Source: Jaltomata sinuosa
Taxonomy: Eukaryota; Streptophyta; Magnoliopsida; Solanales; Solanaceae
Direction: 5' to 3'
DNA: 64,000 nucleotides
Assembly (NCBI GenBank): GCA_003996215.1
Contig: QJPP01001582.1
Span: forward strand, 432,406-496,405
Numbering within the stretch: position 1 is the stretch's first letter; the number at the start of each line of letters is the position of its first letter. This document shows, piece by piece, positions 32,941 to 44,980 of this stretch. The notes beneath the pieces are model-generated. The model worked only from the letters and a program-made list of their open reading frames with translations, did no database searches and was not told the origin of the DNA. A program made the translations under genes and the position numbers.

Positions 32941-34403
32941 CTAGTTTAGTGTACGCGCTTTGCGCGTGAGAAAAACGTGTACTGTATTGAACAACAAACA
33001 CTAAGAATAAAATAGGACTTAACTACGAACTTCGTCACTAAATTGTCGTAGCTAAGAATTTTTTTTAATAATTCGTTCGTTGCTAATTCATTACTAAATT
33101 AAATTAGTGATGATCAATTTTATTATTTACCTTTTCATCCCTAAGTCATGCTTATCTGTAGTAAAATAACTTAATATATAAAAGAATATTGAGATTTTTT
33201 ATTTGCTATAATAAATATAACAAAAATATATATATGATAGTTCATTTAAAATATAAATTATATACACAAGAAGAAGAACATTATTAAAAAGTAGCAATTG
33301 ACGTTAAAATAAATGTTATGTCTATTTAAATAAGCCAATTAAAATTATTTAGAATAAAAAAGGAATGAATACTATTAGAAAAGAAGTCGGTATTCCACAT
33401 TCTTTAACATGAAATCATAATATTAGTTATTTTTTCCTTCTTCATATAAAAAATTCTTCGGTTGTCTCATATTAGAGATTTGATTTCACAATTGATAACC
33501 TTTTAATTTTTAATTGTTTATCAAGAATATACAATAGTAAATTATAACATAACTTCAAGACTAAACCAAAGATATAGTAAATTTACCTCAAATTATAAGA
33601 AACAATTCTCGAAATCGTCTGATGACCTCTTTTCAGTTGTTTATCAAGAATATACAATAATAAATTATTACTACTTAACTTTAAGACTAAAGCAAAGATA
33701 GATATAGTAAATTTACCTCAAAATATAAGGAGCAATTTTCGAAATCGTCTGATGACCTCTTTATTCCCTAAGCAAAGACCAGTAATCAATGATAAAAAAA
33801 TATACACATTATTCAATAAATACTACAAAATAAATTTAAAATTGTTATATTCAAAGAAAAGAAATTTCTAATACCGCTAATTTCAAATAAACAGACAAAA
33901 TTAAATAAATAAATTAACAAACAAGAAGAGCAGTAAAGAAAGAACCACAAATTATTGGCTAGTTGAATGATCAATTTTACTTTAATTGTCAAATTACCAA
34001 AATTTATATCCTTTAAAGAAAAATATTACATTCTCAAATTTTTTGTTTGTCCAAATTGTCACGTACATAAGAAGAAGATACGTACCAACATTAATTTTGG
34101 AAAAAAACCCTACCAACATTAATTCTAAAAAAAACCTATTTATATATTTTCTTCTCTTTCTCTTACTATATATTTTAGGATATCTTTTTCACGTAAATAA
34201 GAAAAAAGAAAACCTACCAATATTAATTCTCCATATATTTTTCTTAAATTTATATTTTTCCTTTTTTTTCTCCTTACCATATATTTTAAAAGTCCTTAAC
34301 TTAATTAAATAATAATTTTAAAAAATTAATAAATGATAATTTTATTTGTCGTGGAGTCTTTTAATAAAGAGCAAACAGTTCAAATCACATTATAAGGTCC
34401 TTC
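32941..34403 (-). mobile_element. Helitron unit C2
   Basis: The 3' end CTAG is at 32941, with the same hairpin as units D and E, and the decayed 5' block is at 34357-34403 (tip lost). Its start matches unit E, but with about 145 extra bases (33038-33182) between GAACTTC and AAAGAATATTGAG. A tandem duplication of about 120 bp occupies 33518-33762. An open frame at 33986-34312 is AT-rich and not convincing. Confidence 0.6.
33518..33762. repeat. Tandem duplication of ~120 bp
   Basis: Two copies (33518-33631 and 33640-33762) share GTTTATCAAGAATATACAAT at the start and CGAAATCGTCTGATGACCTC at the end. Confidence 0.85.
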
Positions 34404-35280
34404 GAAATCCATATTAAAGCCCGACATATTCAATATCTTTTATGTATAATATATAACAATTTCGATTTGTAAATTAGTGTATATTAATCAAATTATTTTA
34501 AGTTAGTATCCCCCGGCCCCGCCCCTACTACTATATACGTTAGCATTCAAAGTTAGTTATATCCTTATTTTTTTAAAAAAAAAATTACATCTACTTAAAC
34601 ATTAATAATGCTCCTTCCATATATTTTATGAGACTTTTAAAAAAATTTCTTTTCATTTATTTCTTTTCACATATTAAAAATAAACTCAACTTCGCAGTTT
34701 ATGATAAAGTGATAGTAGTTGACAATGGTTGAAAAACCTGCACGCCCATTGCAAACTAAGATTATTATGTTATAAGTTTTTTTTATCTAAATCAAATAAT
34801 CAAACCTAAAAAAATTGCAAATCGAATTAATTGTGAAGAAAATTATAGGTAGAAAGGACATGTGAGGGAAAACAAAGGACTAATGTAAAACTTTTACCTA
34901 CCTACTACCTACGCAGGAATTTCAGTGTTTATAATAAATATTTAGTTTTGATATACTACATATTAGGAGTACAAAACCTTTTAGGAGTCTTTTAAAAGAA
35001 AAATATATTCACGTACAAAGCAAAGTTTTTCATATATTTACTACCATTTATTTAGGAATCTTCTAATAGGGAATATATATTAGGAATTTGCATAGAAACA
35101 AAACTTTTCAGAATCAAAATATCTCATATATTTATTATACTTAATATTCAATATTATAAATATAATGGTAAATTGAAGAAAAAAAAAATGAAAAGACAAT
35201 TTTGTCTAAAGGAAAAACTTTTAATGAAGGGCAAAAAATTCAAATCACATTATAAGGTGCTTCACACTTTTAATATAGTA
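34404..35280 (-). mobile_element. Helitron unit C1 (3' end lost)
   Basis: The 5' block lies at 35214-35280 and abuts the CTAG of unit B2. The 3' hairpin and CTAG are missing where it meets unit C2 near 34404. It is AT-rich with no coding frame. Confidence 0.5.
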
Positions 35281-36592
35281 CTAGTTTAGTGTACGCGCTT
35301 TGCGCGTGATTACAGCGCGTACCTCATTTAATAACAAACATTATAAGAAAAAAAATTGAACTTAGATAAAGACTCCATCAAGTTAATGGGTTCTTGACTG
35401 TCCCATAGTATCTAAACCATTTTACCATTTAATTATTTACCTCCATTGACATCGTTGTACATATTTGAAAGACTATAGTTTCTTGCTTTGGTTTAAAAGA
35501 CGATGAAAACAAAATGATTCCTTTTCAAATTTCTCATAGTATAACAAAAGAATGAAATTAGCTTGCTATTATAACAAATAAAAGAAATTAGCTGGAAAAT
35601 AGGAATCTCATATATAAGGAAGACGAAAAAGTGCACCAACCATAATGTCAAGAAAATAAAAGAATTAACAAACGTACAAATAAAGAGAAGATATTTATTT
35701 CCACCAACTCTTTTATGGTTGTACTCCAAAGTCTCTTTATTTAATCTTTAAATCTACAATTCTCCCTTTCGCCTGCATATATATAAATAAAGATTGATAA
35801 TTTATTAATAACCAATAAAGAGGGACGAAGACAAAGTTATCAACCGCATCATGCATATAATTAGAGCAAAATATAATGAAAATTTCGTCTGGAGACTTCC
35901 GAGGTAGAATATAATTGAAAAACCCTAGAACTTGTGAGGAGAGAACATTAAAGAATCATTTAATATAATAAGCGCTTATATAAAACTCTAATCTAATTAT
36001 AGTTAGTAAATTATTATACTATCAAGTAATAAAGAAGGCATAGAAAAATCTCAAATATATTACAAATTTAATTAAAGTATAGAATTGTGTATTTATTTAG
36101 AACTTTAATAATTATTATTAATGATTGTACTGCAGATATATTACTTACAAATTTAATTTAAGGCTTAAATATAAGGTAAAAATTGTGCGTTTATTCAAAA
36201 CTCTAATAATTATCATTAATTATTGTACTACAGAAGAATTAAAGTCCTAAAAACTATAAACTTGTCGATCACAAGTCGTAAAAAACTCCTAAATTTAAAA
36301 CAACTGGACGTACATATTAATATGTATTTCATTTAATATAATAAGCATATATATAGAAGTCTAATCTAATTATGATTAGTAAATTATTATACCATCAAGT
36401 AATAAAATAAGGCATAGAAATAGATTCTGTATTTATTTTTTCATATATTTATTGTAGTTAATATTTAATATATTATAAATAAAATGGTATAATAATTGGA
36501 TGAAATAAGTGAAAAGGCAATTTTGTCAATTGGAAGGCCTTTTAATGAAGGACAAAAAATTCAAATCACATTAGAAGGTCCTTCACACTTTT
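35281..36592 (-). mobile_element. Helitron unit B2
   Basis: The 3' CTAG at 35281 has the GCGC hairpin. The 5' block at 36533-36592 is truncated before its tip. Two diverged copies of an ATTTAATATAATAAGC-containing ~90-bp segment lie at 35961 and 36332. Confidence 0.6.
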
Positions 36593-38090
36593 ACGTGCAT
36601 TGCATGTGTGCATCACGTCAAGTTATCAATGACAATAAAATATATAAAATTTAATATTTTGTTCTTTGATTTCAAAGATGAATAATGAAATTTCAGGTTT
36701 TTTTTAATAAATTAAATATAATAATTTAGAGTTGCAAGTTAATATGTATTACTTTTACAATTTTAATTTGGACTTCAGCTTTAGAAGATGCTTATAAAGT
36801 ATAAACTATGTATTAAAAATATAGAAGATGCTTATAAAGTATAAACTATGTATTAAAAATATTCCTCTGGATGAAATCAAAAGAAAGTAAGAACTCCAAG
36901 CGTCAATCTATATTTTTTGATAGATTTCTTCTGCCATATTTTTACAATCGAAAAAGACGATATGCAAAACATAAATTACAACAATACATACTTCTAAACA
37001 AAAATTATAATCAAGCCAAAACCTATATGCACAAAATGTACTTTCCCAAATAACTTTTAACTTTGAATAATTTCAGCTGAAATTGTATTCAAAAAATCCA
37101 TGTGATATAGTTTTGGTGCTAATCACTGTTCAACCTTGAGGCTTTCACAATAGAGTTTTTAATTATATGTATCCAATTATTGGAATCAAATCACGACCTA
37201 TTGAAAAATTTGATGTGTATGTGTGCCGAAACTGATATACGTTGCACCTTATTTAGAGTAATGAAGTGATTTATATTATTATGTAACTATACGTTTATAA
37301 CAATATAATATTATCGTATAACACAACCAAGAGCGAAAAGTAAAAATAAGAAAAGTGTTATTCCAGAGACCCTTAATTTGTACACTTATTGAATAACCTG
37401 GTTCTTCAACAATAATTGTAATAGGCTTAAACACTCAAAAATAATAAACATAAAAATATACAAAAAATTACGTGAAAAATCTCCTTGTTGAACACGAAAT
37501 TTCCTTAGTAAATATTCTGATTTCAGCCCATTAAATAAAATCTTCAGAAAATTCAACGGCTACTTCGTTCGGTGGCAACATGCTTGTTTCATCCCATTTT
37601 TCGATCATAAATTTTCAACTAAAAAAAAAGAAACACGAGAATTATCAAAAAGGGAGAATATTACATTAATGTCATCAAGAGTATAGTTAAAATATATTGA
37701 ATACAAATTAAAGACAATTTTTAAAATTACACTACAAGCATCAATTAAGTGGTATCTAAAAAAGACATAATAATAATATAGAAGAGAACTAAAGAAATCT
37801 TAACGGAAAAAAACAAACTAAAGAAATCTTATGCTTAAAGTCGTTGCAAAGAGTAAGTTTTTTGGTTTGGAGTTGCTGATTTAACGTTTTATGCCTAATT
37901 TATAGTTTAAAAGTAAGGTATTTAGATTTATAAGGGCATTAGGTTTATAAATAATAATTTATATTATTTGATTTGAATTTTTAATTGGAGGAAATAAGTG
38001 AAAAAATAATTTTATCTATTGTGGAGTCTTTTAATGAAGGGCAAAAAGTTCAAATCACATTATAAAGTGCTTCACACTTTTAATATAATA
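36593..38090 (-). mobile_element. Helitron unit B1 (3' tip deleted)
   Basis: A hairpin-like ACGTGCATTGCATGTG begins at 36593 directly after the B2 5' block. The CTAG and about 15 bases are missing. The 5' block lies at 38027-38090, without the TCTA tip. A 40-bp tandem duplication (TAGAAGATGCTTATAAAGTA words) is at 36782-36862. No gene was recognised. Confidence 0.5.
36782..36862. repeat. Tandem duplication of ~41 bp
   Basis: TAGAAGATGCTTATAAAGTA, then TAAACTATGTATTAAAAATA, occurs twice in a row, identical by eye. Confidence 0.9.
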
Positions 38091-38523
38091 CTAGTCTTAA
38101 TGTATGTGCGTTGCACATGTTAATAAATTAAAAAAATTATATAAAATAAATAAATTATGTGAAAATAACAATTAACATTAATATAATTTTTTCTTTAAAA
38201 ATATTCCAGATATTTAAAAATTATGTTATTTATATAAACGTGCATACTACTACAAAAAGTAGGGTAAAAAATATGATATATATATATGCCAAAAATTAAG
38301 AAAAGGCCGTCGACTTTTTTTTTGGAACTTTAGGGATTTTGCGGGAACTTTTAAGAGTATAAATATTATTAATATTTTAATATATATTAGTGTTTATGTG
38401 TAATTATAATTTATTTGAGAAAAATGGTGAAAAGACAATTTTGTCTAAAGCAAGCCCTTTTAATGAAGGGTAAAAAGTTCAAATCACATTATAAGGTGCT
38501 TCACACTTTTAATATAGTATAGA
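38091..38523 (-). mobile_element. Helitron unit A (shortest, both ends present)
   Basis: This 433-bp unit starts TCTATACTATATTAAAAGTG (minus strand, 38523) and ends with the CATGTGCAACGCACAT hairpin, then ACATTAAGACTAG at 38091. The hairpin sequence differs from units C2-E but keeps pairing, which suggests a related subfamily. It is non-coding. Confidence 0.75.
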
Positions 38524-38524
38524 A

Positions 38525-38561
38525 GATATAGATATAGATAGATAGATAGATATAGATATAG
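38525..38561. repeat. GATA/GATATA microsatellite
   Basis: A run of GATA and GATATA words lies directly outside the Helitron array's 5' end. Confidence 0.9.
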
Positions 38562-38788
38562 AAGTTCGTTTTTTTTCATGCGAACTCCTACTTTTTTAAT
38601 TCAAAATAAGTTATTAATTAAAAAATAATTAGATGAAATACTGCATAGGATAAAAAAGTAGGAAGAGATAATTTTATCTATATTTACGGACAAAATAATA
38701 TGTTATTAAGATTGTGGAATTACAATAACTTTGAAACCAAATATATAGTATAATTATTATCTAAATTATGGTTAAAGAGTTTCTTTAG
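38562..38788. other. AT-rich spacer, no gene seen
   Basis: A short stretch between the Helitron array and Ty3-2. No feature was recognised. Confidence 0.5.
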
Positions 38789-40897
38789 TGTCACGACCCA
38801 GACCGCCGTGAGTGACACTCACCCAACCCCCCGGGTGAGCGAATCATCACTTCTCCGAACTTAATCGTTCTAACAGCTCAAAACCAAAGTGCGAAAATTA
38901 ATCTAGCAAAACAATAATAACAAAATCACTTCATTAATATAAACCTGTGAAAATTACCCCCTAGAATCTGAAAGTCGCAGTACCAAATAATCTACCAATG
39001 TCTAGAATACGGGGATGCAACCCCAAAATAAGGAAATAGTTTAAGCCCGAAACAAGTGGGCTACAACTCCAATGATAGATTCAAGGCAGCTCGATCGAAG
39101 CAGCTCACCCTTGAAGTCTGGAAACGCCGGTACTACAGATGAGGTCGCGTCTCAACCGCTGGAAGATTGCCTGTACTCACAAAAAGAAAAGCAAGTGCAG
39201 TATCAGTACACCACCACTGTATACTGGTAGGATCATCAGCCAGTTCCAAATAAAAATAGTGTATAATCAGTACAACAAATCAAGTATAAGTACGGAAGAC
39301 ATGCAACAAGTCAACAGGCACCCCTAGTCTACAAGTCTCTACCTAGCTTGTTCCGCATGAAATCCACCCTTGCTAACAGTAAGCAACAATCATATAACCA
39401 ATAAACCATCTCTTTTTGTCTAACCCGGACTCACCCTGGGATCCCCTCTAAACAACACCTAAGTGTTAAACAAACAATCCGGCCTAATCCAAGGCCAACT
39501 CAATAGATATAACAGGATTCCCGGTCACTCAAAGACCACCAACAAATATCACATTTCAATAAAATAACTCGGTCCACTTACGGAACCAATAATAGTCAAT
39601 GCAATGATGCAGTAAAATAAATTCGTACCAGGCGTGGTACTCGATCCAACCGTTAGTATCCCGTACCAGACGTGGTACCCGATCCAACCGAATGTCAATT
39701 AATCCACAATCAAATAATGAACAAACAACTTGTAAAATCAACAAGCAACACACCGTTCAATTCACAGAACGTAAAACATGACCCTTAGACATTCTAAACA
39801 ATTCCTCTAAGCAATATAATTCATACAAACACTTAGCTAAGAGTACAAAAATATACAACATTCACAAGAATCGTAACCCATCACCTACCTCAAGATGATC
39901 CAAGCTCTAGTCAACCCGAGTTTTCCCGTATTCTGAATTTCTTTCTCGTTCTTGGTCTAAAATAACATAAAAGTACTTGAATTAACAAATAAGGCCTGCA
40001 TATTACCCGGATTACACCAAATCCCAAATCCCAGACCAACCATGATCATTCTACCCTTTTTTTCAGGTTTTCTGCCATTAATTTCCCTAGTTCTATCATT
40101 TTCACGGATAAAAATAGAGAATTTAACAACATGCGATCAATAAACCTTGTTTTTAACAATACCCAAGAACTTTCATGCCTATAATCCCTCTTCTTCCCTG
40201 GATTCTACCATCCCTAGATTATTCCAACCTTTCCCCAAGTTCCCTCCTAGAAATTCTACCGCGTAGGAAAAGTAGTACGAAGTTTGGGAAGTAGAAACCT
40301 TACTTTAGGGAAGAAAAATAATGAAAAACGGAGGAAAATCGCCTGGAATCGCCTTGCCCTTCTCCCAAAATGAAATTATGAAAATTGAACGTTTTGGGAA
40401 ATGTTTCTGCATTAATTTACGTCGAGCCCGCTATAGCGATCCCCGCTCCGCTATAGTGGAAGTATTCCGCTATAGCGATTCCGATCGGTGTTGACCGCCT
40501 TGACTTCCGCTATAGCGGAGGTCTCTACAGTGGAGCCGTGGCGCTTGTCACGGACAGAATGTCCGGAAATCTCCAAAATTTGCCCATTCTACAACACACT
40601 TGCTTCCCCCGATGATCCAAAACAACCCCTTCACGCCAATCGCGATTTCGGGAGTTCTACTTACCCGAATTCAATTTTGAAAAGTCTTCCAAACTCCTTT
40701 ATGTCTTGGATACCTAGAAAACTAGCTCAAAATAAGACACCTGACCCAATCCTTACCCAGATTTCCCTAGACTCCACCTCTCTCCAAAACTGACCGAGGC
40801 TAGCCTAGCCCAGAATTTCAACTCCCAAATCCGGAGTTTTCTAACTCTAAAACTTGGCACGATTGGACTACCCATAACGACGGACCCAGTCGTTATA
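38789..40897 (-). repeat. Ty3-2 3' LTR
   Basis: 2109 bp. Its internal-side end reads TATAACGAC where the other LTR has TGTAACGAC. It contains two copies of the GTACCAGGCGTGGTAC-type module (39624-39695) and the CGCTATAGCG cluster at 40428-40545. The minus-strand polypurine region GGGGAAGAACGATGGG adjoins at about 40912-40927. Confidence 0.9.
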
Positions 40898-40944
40898 ACA
40901 AATACCAATTTACCCATCGTTCTTCCCCGATTGATCAAACCCTA

Positions 40945-42400
40945 AATTACAGAAATAAAGGAAAGAAAGTGTAGTACATGAATCCTCAAACAAATGAGGG
41001 TACTTGTCCCGCATGTCCTTCTCGATTTCCCAAGTGGCTTCCTCAACCGGAGATGCTTCCACTGAACCTTTACCATATCAATCACCTTTGTCCTCAACCT
41101 CCGAACATCCCGAGCAAGAATCAAGACTGGTTCCTCTTCGTAACGAAGATCCTTATCGAAAAGTACCTCATCCCACTTGATGATGTAGTCCCCATACCCA
41201 TGGTATCGCTTAAGTATGGATACATGGAATACCGGATGGACACCCGATAAACTGGGAGGCAGTGCTAACTTGTAATCCATTGGCCCCACAATCTCAAGAA
41301 CCTCAAACGGACCGATGAACCGAGGGCTAAGCTTGCCCTTCTTACCAAACCGCATAACTCCCTTCATTGGTGACACTTTCAACAATACCTGTTCACCCAC
41401 CTGAAATTCCATGTCCCGGACCTTGCGATCTGCATACTCCTTCTGCCTGCTTTGGAAAGTCAGCAATTTGGCCTGAATTCCCCTTACCTTTTCTTGCGCT
41501 TCCTTTACCAATTCCATTCCCAAAGGTTTTACATTGCCTTCCTCAAACCACCCAATCGGTGATCTGCAGCTCCTCCCATACAACGCCTCGAATGGTGCCA
41601 TGTCAATACTGGAGTAGTAGTTATTGTTGTACGAGAATTCGCGCAATGGTAGGAACTGGTCCCAATGCCCCCGAAGTCCATCACACATGCTCTCAGCATG
41701 TCCTCCAATACCTGGATCGTCCTCTCCGACTGACCATCAATCTGAGGATGGAAGGCTATGCTAAAAGTGAGTTGTGTACCCAACTCTTCATGTAGCTTGC
41801 CCCAAAATTTAGAGGTGAACTGCATACCCCTGTCTGAAATGATGGACAATGGCACCCCATGCAATCTTATAATCTCCTTCACGTAGATCTTAGCCAATTG
41901 CTGTGAATTATAATCTACCCTGACCGGAATGAAGTGAGTGGACTTGGTCAACCTGTCAATAATAACCCAAATTGAGTCATACTTCCCCAATGTCCTGGGA
42001 AGACCTACCACAAAGTCCATGGCTATCCTTTCCCACTTCCACTCTGGAATTGACATCCTGTAGGTCTCTGATGTTCATACTTTACTTGCTGGCAGTTCTG
42101 ACATTTGGACACAAAGTCGACTATGTCCCTTTTCATCCCGGGTCACCAGTAACGCTGCCTCAAGTTCACGTACAATTTAGTCACGCCCGGATGAATTGAG
42201 TACCGCAAACCATGAGCTTCTACCAAGATTTTCTGAATTATATCATCAACCCGAGAAAGACAAATCCTTTCTCTGAAATGTAGCACTCCACCGAAGTCTA
42301 ACGTGACGTCCCTAGATTCCCAGGATATTACCTTACCTTGAAGCTTACTCAGTTTCGGATCCTGAAACTGTTTGGCCTTTATTTCCTCTATAAAGGTGGC
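40945..42400 (-). pseudogene. Ty3-2 integrase and chromodomain
   Basis: From the deletion junction the order is the pre-integrase linker (IKAKQFQDPKLSK), the HHCC zinc finger with CQNCQQVK, and the core in frame 42056-41529 with WIIDRLTKS, IISDRG and GQSERT. The DFVV, SDRG and SERT residues supply the DDE triad. A frame change near 41680 leads into frame 41688-40942 with EALYGRSCRSP, GVHPVFHV and a chromodomain remnant (KVQWKH, then a second frame break). A TGA replaces a Trp codon at 42143-42145. It is not functional as it stands. Confidence 0.88.
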
Positions 42401-43310
42401 TTTGACCTCAAGTCGATTTTTGAAAACACCGATGCACCCTGAAGCTGGTCAAATAAATCATCAATGCGGGGTAGAGGGTACTTATTCTGGATGGTCACCT
42501 TCTTCAACTGCCTATAATCTATGCACATCCGCATACTACCATCCTTTTTCTTTACAAATAAAATAGGTGCACCCCAAGGCGACACACTAGGACGGATAAA
42601 TCTCTTATCTAGGAGTTTCTGTAGCTGAGTCTTAAGTTCCCTTAACTCTGCTGGAGCCATATGATACGGAGGAATGGAAATGGGATGAGTTCCTGGCTCC
42701 AGATCAATACAGAAGTATATATCCCTGTCCGAAGGCATACCAGACAAATCCACTGGAAACACCTCTAGAAACTCAGAAACCACTAGAACTGACTCAACAG
42801 ATAGGGACTCCACACTATCATCCCGGAGATGAGCCAAGAAGGCTAGACACCCTCTCCCCACTAGCTTCCTAGCCCGAACGAACGATATGACCTTAACTGG
42901 CTTAGGGCTGTACACACCTTCCCACTCTCGTCTATCCTTAACCAGAATCTCTAGAGCTACAGTCTTGGTGTTACAGTTCAACACAGCATGATAAGAGGAC
43001 AACCAGGTCATGCCGAAGATAATATCAAAATCAGCCATATCCAGGATTACCAAGTCTATCCAAGTATGCAACCCCACAAACATAATAGAACAATCACGAT
43101 AAATATGAGTCACAATCACAGACTCTCCAACCGGGGCAGAAACATGGATAGGGGAATCAAGGATATCATAAATCAATTCCAGAACCAACGCAAAACTCAC
43201 AGATACATAAGAATATGTAGAACCTGGGTCAAATAATACTGAAGCCATTTTATCACAGACAAGAATGGTACGTGTGATCACCGCATCTGATGTTTCTGCC
43301 TCAATTCTCT
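42401..43310 (-). pseudogene. Ty3-2 protease and truncated reverse transcriptase
   Basis: The frame 43356-42388 begins with the aspartic protease (LFDPGSTYSYVS, then the FDIIFGMTWL block). It passes through the linker (LEVFPVDLSGMP) to RT fingers (WGAPILFVKKKDGSMRMCID, YPLPRIDDLFDQLQGA). It stops being RT at FSKIDLRS, where the next bases belong to the linker ahead of integrase. In Ty3-1 the same point continues through the FIDD palm and RNase H for about 1.1 kb. The enzyme therefore lacks its catalytic centre. The frame is offset by one from gag at about 43310, so a small indel separates gag from pol. Confidence 0.88.
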
Positions 43311-44767
43311 GGAAATGCATAGCAATGAGCCCGATTATCAATCCGGGCAACTTCACGGGCCGGCTGCGCTATACCTCTGCCTGTGCCACCGTTCCCTCTG
43401 TCGCCCCGGCCTCCCTGAAAGTTACCTCGCCTACCCTGTGGATGACCTCTAGCATTACCGCTTCTACCTGTCGAGACCACCACTCTAGACTGCTGCTGAC
43501 CCTGATTACCTGTCTGCCTGAGTGGGCACTCCCTCTTAAAGTGGCCCAGATCACCACAATAGAAGCAACCACGGTCAAGTGTAGGCCTGCTAGCTGATAT
43601 ATAAGACGCTCCCTGGCCTCTAGGAGCTGAAGACTGATTATGAGCTCCCTGACGACCACCTGTAGCAACTGGCAGAGCTGACTGAATAGGACAGGCTGGG
43701 TATGCCTGCTGATTCTGGGCCCTGGAGTATGAACTACCAAAATTTTCCTCATGCTGGGGCTTCTTGGCTAAAGCCTTAGCCTGCCCCACTTTCTTGACCC
43801 CTTCTAACTTCTTCACATAATCTACCACTTCATTTAATCCCCTCCATGATGAAGTCATATGCACTGACAGTACCTGTAGCTCAGTATTCAAACCTTTCAC
43901 AAACAACCGGACCCGTTCCTCCTCGGAACCCAACATCTGTTTGGCAAAATGAGACAAGGCGTGGAACTTAGCTTCGTAAGCAGAGACTGACATGCTACCC
44001 TGCTCCAAGTTCAAGAACTCATCCTTCTTCCGGTCCCTCAAAGTACGGGGTACGTACTTCTCTAAAAACAAAGCGTGGAACTGTTCCCAAGTCAGTGGGG
44101 GTAGAACAGAAGACCGACACTCCACATGAGACCTCCACCACTACTTAGCATCACCCTGTAGCTGAAATGTGACAAACTCAACCCTATGCTGACGTACAAT
44201 ACCCAACTTGTGCAACCTCTCATAGCAATCTAAGATGAACTCATAGGCATACTCTTTGTCGGTACCCTGAAATGTCGGAGGTTTCAGCTTGAGAAACTTG
44301 GGCAGCATCTCATGCTCATTCCCTGTCATCACTGGGCCTAGCATTGGCCTGAAGAAGTCATTCGTGCATGAAGTGGCGTCCATCCTAGGTGCTGTAGTAA
44401 CCGCTGGCTGAGTATTCAAGGCCTGATTTGCAAATGTCGCGGGTATGGATCCAGCACCCACCAACCCACTCAAATAATTCCAAGCCTGTTGAAAAGCTTC
44501 TGGTGTCATATTAGGAAGACCTGCACCCCCAACCGGTGCTGCCTCCGCCTGTGCCTCGCCATCTTCAGCCACAACTTCTACATCTTCAGCAACATGTTCC
44601 TGAGGTGGGGGAAGGGTTGCTTCACGCTCTCCAATAGCCGCTTGAGCTCCATCCCTGGTGGGTGCGGCTCTACCTCATCCTCTACCCCTTCCCCTGCCTC
44701 TACCACGGACAACCGGGCTCGCTGTTGGGACTACTGCTCTAGCTCCATTGTTCCTTGTATTAACCAT
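43301..44767 (-). pseudogene. Ty3-2 gag with two nonsense codons
   Basis: The ATG at 44767 (minus) opens MVNTRNNGARA and an RGRGRGRG tract, then a TGA at 44675-44677 (expected CGA). The frame continues through the gag core and meets a TAG at 44141-44143 (expected TGG, in GDAK-W-W). It then runs on to the zinc knuckle CFYCGDLGHFKREC (43560-43600) and a Gly/Arg-rich tail. Both stops are single transitions in an otherwise open frame of about 490 codons. The nucleocapsid CCHC is intact. Confidence 0.9.
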
Positions 44768-44980
44768 CTGCGGACAAAAGGGTGGATGAGGTTAGATACC
44801 AATTTGTATCACCAGATACCAATTGGAATCGAGTTATAGCACGAAGGAAAGAAGGAAGAGATAGTTTTTACTAAAGCCCCATAGCTCTCGAAGAAAAGTA
44901 CGGACGTCTCCGCACCGTTCCGCAAGACTCTACTAGACCTGTTTGGTACGACGAGATCAACGAACCTGGGGCTCTGATAC

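Larger units (their letters stand above)
25512..38523 (-). mobile_element. Head-to-tail array of non-autonomous Helitron-like units
   Basis: Read on the minus strand, the array starts TCTATACTATATTAAAAG at 38523 and ends in a GCGC hairpin plus CTAG at 25512. Inside, the conserved 5' block (TCTATACTATATTAAAAGTGTGAAG, then a TTATAATGTGATTTGAAC-like block, about 65 bp) occurs seven times: 38459-38523, 38027-38090, 36533-36592, 35214-35280, 34357-34403, 32871-32940 and 30497-30567. The hairpin-CTAG 3' end occurs at 25512, 30568, 32941, 35281 and 38091, with a degenerate hairpin near 36593. All share orientation. No Rep/helicase is encoded, so the units are non-autonomous. Confidence 0.8.

Noticed and set aside
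33986..34312. 108-codon hydrophobic AT-rich frame as a membrane protein gene
   Set aside because: It lies in the body of a Helitron-like unit. The Phe/Leu/Ile/Asn/Lys bias is what AT-rich DNA gives by chance.
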